Shown here piece by piece: positions 14,639 to 17,949 of a DNA stretch of 17,949 nucleotides. The position numbers and the translations under genes are program-made. Numbering within the stretch: position 1 is the first letter of the stretch; each line of letters starts with the position of its first letter. The notes below the pieces were generated by a model. It worked only from the letters and a program-made list of their open reading frames with translations, did not search any database and was not told where the DNA came from. The DNA comes from JAFGPJ01 sp964439135 (GTDB lineage: Bacteria; Planctomycetota; Phycisphaerae; Sedimentisphaerales; Anaerobacaceae), in assembly GCA_964439135.1 (NCBI GenBank), contig CAYTNN010000081.1, positions 1 to 17,949 of the forward strand. Direction: 5' to 3'.

Positions 14639-15196
14639 TTAACGGCTTCGGGCTTCGATGAACTTGACTATGTTATAGACGACAGAATTGCATGGGACGG
14701 GGATGGCAAAGGTTTCGGCTAATCTGATTACGGCTCCGTTCAGGGCGTCGATTTCGGTCGGTTTTTTTGCGGCTATGTCCTGCAGGGTCGAGGATTTGTG
14801 CTCGGCCGTATCGGGCACGAGCTTGCCATAAAAAACCTCAAGAAAATCCTTCGCCGATTCCCAGTGGGTTTCGTAGCCGGCCTTTGTCATCACGGCAAAG
14901 ACTTCCCCGGCAATGCCGTCCATGACCGCTCGCGTGGATTCTTGTTCGGCCAATTTGCCATAGGGGACATCGAGAATCGCGCCGAGCGGGTTCAGGGCAC
15001 AATTATAAAGCATTTTGGCCCAGATATCTCTGCCGATCCGGCCGGTTGTTTCGCAGGGGATNNNNNNNNNNNNNNNNNNNNNNNNNNNNNNNNNNNNNNN
15101 NNNNNNNNNNNNNNNNNNNNNNNNNNNNNNNNNNNNNNNNNNNNNNNNNNNNNNNNNNNNNCCTACTGCCCCGCCGCCATATACTAATGCTCTCAT
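14639..15196 (-). CDS. panE: ketopantoate reductase (2-dehydropantoate 2-reductase), interrupted by assembly gap
   Basis: The N-terminus MRALVYGGGAV shows the start of the GxGxxG NAD(P)-binding Rossmann motif. After the gap, about 140 residues match the C-terminal ApbA/PanE helical domain: WAKMLYNCALNPLGAIL, then KSSTLQDIAAKKPTEIDALNG, a region holding the conserved Lys and Asn, and PVPCNSVVYNIVKFIE. The enzyme reduces ketopantoate to pantoate with NADPH in coenzyme A synthesis; paralogues act on other 2-keto acids, so exact function is not certain. Family members are about 300-330 aa, so the 100-N run (15062-15161) likely stands for more, roughly 150 residues. The start at 15196 is chosen because a promoter lies just upstream and overlaps any earlier start. 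Confidence 0.82.
   Translation of the reverse strand: MRALVYGGGAVXXXXXXXXXXXXXXXXXXXXXXXXXXXXXXXXXXIPCETTGRIGRDIWAKMLYNCALNPLGAILDVPYGKLAEQESTRAVMDGIAGEVFAVMTKAGYETHWESAKDFLEVFYGKLVPDTAEHKSSTLQDIAAKKPTEIDALNGAVIRLAETFAIPVPCNSVVYNIVKFIEARSR
15062..15161. other. assembly gap (100 N) inside panE-like gene
   Basis: Exactly 100 N, the usual placeholder for a gap of unknown length. The missing middle of the reductase suggests the true gap is nearer 450-500 bases, judged from usual family length. Confidence 0.95.
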
Positions 15197-15245
15197 GTTC
15201 GCAGCCGTTCTTAAAGTGAATCCGAATCTTTCTAAACCTGCGAAC

Positions 15246-15274
15246 ATTATAGCCGGCCGACGGCCTCATATCAA
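15246..15274 (-). promoter_or_regulatory. sigma-70-type promoter for the panE-like gene
   Basis: Read on the minus strand: TTGATA (15274-15269), 17 bases, TATAAT (15251-15246). Transcription would start near 15239, giving a leader of about 43 nt before ATG 15196. Confidence 0.6.
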
Positions 15275-15431
15275 ACTTCATCCTGCGGGGAAATGCGGGA
15301 TCGACCGAGCGAATAAAGAAAAAAGTTGAAGAGATAAACAGTTGGGCTTAAACTGGTTGCTGCACAGAGTTGAGGGGCTTTGCATTGATGACGCGGTGAT
15401 TTGGAAAAATGGACAGGTTAGAGGCAACAGA

Positions 15432-16664
15432 ATGAAAAAGCTGATATGTCCGAAATGTAAGAAGGTTCACCTTCATTCAATTGACGATAAATGTCCCGGC
15501 TGCGGAGGAATGGACTACCATGACTTTGAGAATAACGATGCGTACCTTCAAAAAGAGGTCGAGGTCGTTCTTGAGGAAAGACGGAAACTCGGTCTGGACG
15601 GTCTTGTGAGCGGTCTTAACAACGTGATTATTAATACCGAGCCGGGCAGGCAAAAAGCCGCTGTCGAAGAGTTTCTGAGATTCACCGGGCTAAATGTCAC
15701 CGAGGCGTTCGAGGATTCCGATTTTCGTACCGTGGTTCTCAAGACCGGGGGTTCCGCCGATTTTCTTATCAGGTCGCGCAAGAGAGAAAATCCCTTCTCG
15801 ATATTGAACCGGTTTCCCAAATCCGGGCACATTCCGAACACGCGGCTGGAAACATTCGTGTTCGAGACGACAAATATCGAACGATACGTTTCGATCCAGA
15901 AGCAAAGAGGTATTGAGTTTCTTACAGAGGATATTATCAATACGGACAATTTCTCTTTCATACAAAGCGTTCCGTCCGTCTATACGGGCAACTCTATCGG
16001 TATTATTCAATGGCACCAGAGTAAAGGCAAATATGCTTCAACGGATTCCACGCCGCTGGACTGGCTATTCCAGAAGCCCGATGGTTCAGCCACAGAAAAC
16101 ATCAAGGAACTGGACCACACGGCGACGAGAGTCAGGGCAGAAGACAGAGATGCGGCGGTAATTGAGTTCATGAAGCTGACCAACTACAATTTCGACTTTG
16201 CAATCTATGTCAAAGTGTTCAACTCAATCACGAACGTCGCCAGGTTATCGTCCAAAGATTTTGCCATGGTATTCACATCAGGCATATCTCCATACGTCGA
16301 CGATGAGAAATCGGGCCCGACCGAGAAGTTTGTGCATAATTACGGACCGAGGGTGCATCACATGGCTTTCTGGACCGAAGAGATCGAGGAAACTGTTTCT
16401 GCCCTGAACAGCAGCGGCATGAGCTTCCTGATCGACCTGATCGGATCCCCCCCGGAAGGATTGAAGCAGATATTTTCCTGCCCATTCGAAAATACGCTGC
16501 TGGTAAACGAATACATACATCGTTACGGCGACTTCGANNNNNNNNNNNNNNNNNNNNNNNNNNNNNNNNNNNNNNNNNNNNNNNNNNNNNNNNNNNNNNN
16601 NNNNNNNNNNNNNNNNNNNNNNNNNNNNNNNNNNNNNTACGTTGAGATTGATAATATCGGGTGA
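15432..16664 (+). CDS. zinc ribbon fused to HPPD-like (VOC) dioxygenase, partly in gap
   Basis: About 370 residues are visible before the gap. Residues 1-30 hold a CPKC...CPGC zinc ribbon (C6, C9, C21, C24). The rest resembles 4-hydroxyphenylpyruvate dioxygenase and related VOC enzymes: two beta-alpha-beta modules and the three Fe(II) ligands, His229 in KELDHTATRV, His310 in RVHHMAFWTEEI, Glu360 in LLVNEYIHRYGDF, together with LKQIFS as in HPPD. Such enzymes use Fe(II), O2 and a 2-keto acid within the substrate. The stretch between His310 and Glu360 is shorter than in classical HPPD, so a relative with another substrate is possible. AGAGG lies 8 bases before ATG 15432. The 8 codons after the gap (YVEIDNIG-stop) fit the frame only if gap length allows, so the end at 16664 is provisional. 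Confidence 0.75.
   Translation: MKKLICPKCKKVHLHSIDDKCPGCGGMDYHDFENNDAYLQKEVEVVLEERRKLGLDGLVSGLNNVIINTEPGRQKAAVEEFLRFTGLNVTEAFEDSDFRTVVLKTGGSADFLIRSRKRENPFSILNRFPKSGHIPNTRLETFVFETTNIERYVSIQKQRGIEFLTEDIINTDNFSFIQSVPSVYTGNSIGIIQWHQSKGKYASTDSTPLDWLFQKPDGSATENIKELDHTATRVRAEDRDAAVIEFMKLTNYNFDFAIYVKVFNSITNVARLSSKDFAMVFTSGISPYVDDEKSGPTEKFVHNYGPRVHHMAFWTEEIEETVSALNSSGMSFLIDLIGSPPEGLKQIFSCPFENTLLVNEYIHRYGDFXXXXXXXXXXXXXXXXXXXXXXXXXXXXXXXXXXYVEIDNIG
16538..16637. other. assembly gap (100 N) at end of HPPD-like gene
   Basis: Exactly 100 N, again a placeholder. It hides the C-terminus of the dioxygenase and possibly another gene; the codons from 16638 to 16664 cannot be assigned with certainty. Confidence 0.95.
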
Positions 16665-16667
16665 AAT

Positions 16668-17949
16668 ATGATTAATAAAATTATTGGTTTAGCCGCCTGC
16701 CTGGCGATTTTTGCCGGCAATGTGCAGGCCCAGCCGGTTGGCCTGGAATTCTATGATAATCTATCGTCGCTGCCTTATATCTATCCCAATGCAGAGTCGT
16801 ATTACCTCTCAAGCTACGACCGGACCGGCGGTAATGACGACGGCTTTGAAGGGACTTACTCTCAGCTCTACATTGACGAGAAAGGCAAGCACGTTATCTT
16901 TGACCAAGACGGTCCCGGCTGTGTTTATAACCTCTGGTTTACCGGCAGCGGGCGCAATTTACACTGGGGCAAGCTCAGATTTTATTTCGACAATGAAAAG
17001 ACGCCTCGTATCGAGTCCGAGGCCAGAGAATTCTTCAGCGGCCTACACCGGCCTTTTGTTTTTCCCCTGGTGACACATTCTTTCATATCCAGTGGAGGCT
17101 TTAGCTGCTCGATGCCGATACCTTTTGCAAGGCATTTGAAAATCACGACAGAAAAAGCAGCCGGTTTCTACAACACCTATTATCAACTCTACAAAGATGT
17201 TTCACTCACATCCTGGACAAACAATCAGGACAATTCAAAACTGATCAATCTGTTCCAAAGCTGCGGCAGCGATCCAAAGCTAATTACCGAAGAAATCCTG
17301 GTGACTCGCAAGGTTGTGCCGCTTGCCGCTGCGGCCCGTGGAACCATGCCGGAAACGGAGCTTTTGTCGCTGAATAACGGCGGGACTGTTCTGCACATCA
17401 AAATCAATCCTCTCTACAGGCCGGACGCTTATGCTCTGAACCATGTCAATCTGAGGATTTTCTACGACAATCAGGACAAGCCGAGCGTAGATGTGCCTAT
17501 CGGTCCATTCTTCGGATCCGGGCTCGGTGAAGCGGATATCAGAAGTCTTTTTGTGGGCATGTCCATTTCCGGGACCTATTACTGTTATTTGCCGATGCCG
17601 TTCAAAAAGGGTATTCGCGTTACAATTCAAAACAGAAGTTACGAAGCCGGCGGAGAATTCTTTTGCGAAGTCGGCTACACCAATCGATTCCCGGCAGAGC
17701 TCAAGGACGCAGCTATCGGATATTTTGGCGCCAAATATAATAATGCATGGCCGATTACCGAGCCTAAAGACTATGTCCTGTTTGACTATAAAGGTGCCGG
17801 GGCGGTTATCGGCCAGGTCATGACAGTCGAGCCGGTCAAGCCCGACCGCAAGCGATGGTGGGAAGGCGATATGCGTATCTACATCGACGGCGAGGAAAAG
17901 CCCCGCTTCCACGGCACAGGCCATGAAGACGAATACCAGGGCGGCTGGT
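16668..17949 (+). CDS. secreted GH172 (DUF2961) glycoside hydrolase, 3' truncated
   Basis: The open frame runs off the window end with 427 codons visible. MINKIIGLAACLAIFAGNVQA-Q is a signal peptide. Hallmarks of DUF2961/GH172 are present: YSQLYIDEKGKHVIFDQDGPG near the N-terminus, VPIGPFFGSGLGE in the middle, a string LPMPFKKGIRVTIQN, and HGTGHEDEYQGGW at the visible end, the counterpart of the family's GTGxEDY motif that holds a catalytic Glu. Known GH172 enzymes act on alpha-D-fructofuranosides or alpha-D-arabinofuranosides; many are uncharacterised, so the substrate is open. The ATG lies 3 bases after the preceding stop codon, suggesting an operon with the upstream gene, though the gap leaves this unsure. 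No strong ribosome site is seen (CGGGTGA upstream). Confidence 0.88.
   Translation, partial: MINKIIGLAACLAIFAGNVQAQPVGLEFYDNLSSLPYIYPNAESYYLSSYDRTGGNDDGFEGTYSQLYIDEKGKHVIFDQDGPGCVYNLWFTGSGRNLHWGKLRFYFDNEKTPRIESEAREFFSGLHRPFVFPLVTHSFISSGGFSCSMPIPFARHLKITTEKAAGFYNTYYQLYKDVSLTSWTNNQDNSKLINLFQSCGSDPKLITEEILVTRKVVPLAAAARGTMPETELLSLNNGGTVLHIKINPLYRPDAYALNHVNLRIFYDNQDKPSVDVPIGPFFGSGLGEADIRSLFVGMSISGTYYCYLPMPFKKGIRVTIQNRSYEAGGEFFCEVGYTNRFPAELKDAAIGYFGAKYNNAWPITEPKDYVLFDYKGAGAVIGQVMTVEPVKPDRKRWWEGDMRIYIDGEEKPRFHGTGHEDEYQGGW

Overview
The window looks like part of a metagenome-assembled scaffold from a Planctomycetota bacterium, most likely of the Phycisphaerae. The evidence is a prepilin-type protein ending in a 'FFDGH' motif, secreted proteins ending in a PEP-CTERM-like tail that reads PAPG instead of PEP, a DUF1080 protein, a secreted HEAT-repeat protein, and CAAACCCAAT-type intergenic repeats of a kind I recall from such genomes. 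Two runs of exactly 100 N (15062-15161 and 16538-16637) are scaffold gaps. No tRNA, rRNA, CRISPR array, transposase or integrase was seen.

Layout. 1-454: no gene, clustered CAAACCCAAT/CAAAGCCAAT repeats and a hairpin. 497-1252 (+): pseudopilin-like protein. 1254-2357 and 2512-2895 (-): secreted PHP-domain phosphoesterase and a small FMN-binding split-barrel protein. 3381-6902 (+): three secreted PAP-CTERM proteins. 7262-8074 (+): secreted DUF1080 protein, convergent with 8203-10101 (-), a secreted HEAT-repeat protein; a two-way terminator lies between them. 10548-12188 (+): four-CBS, two-PAS sensor with no output domain, followed by 12526-13329 (+), a voltage-gated potassium channel. 13431-14366 (-): GH16-like enzyme with its own PAP-CTERM tail. 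14639-15196 (-): ketopantoate reductase interrupted by a gap. 15432-16664 (+): zinc ribbon fused to an HPPD-like dioxygenase, entering a gap. 16668 to the window end (+): GH172/DUF2961 glycosidase, truncated.

The most interesting region is 4227-7029. Two PAP-CTERM genes with unrelated central sequences sit in matching shells. Each has a ~330-nt upstream block with blocks of identical sequence and three helices that keep pairing despite base changes. Each also has a ~110-nt 3' UTR plus terminator that is about 92% identical by hand count. The upstream block is a candidate structured cis-regulatory RNA that I cannot match from memory to a known riboswitch class.

Functionally the window is dominated by exported proteins: surface or extracellular proteins, GH16, GH172 and DUF1080. 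This fits polysaccharide degradation and cell-surface display, with one small signalling/ion-channel pair. No exosortase is present, so sorting of the PAP-CTERM proteins would be done in trans.
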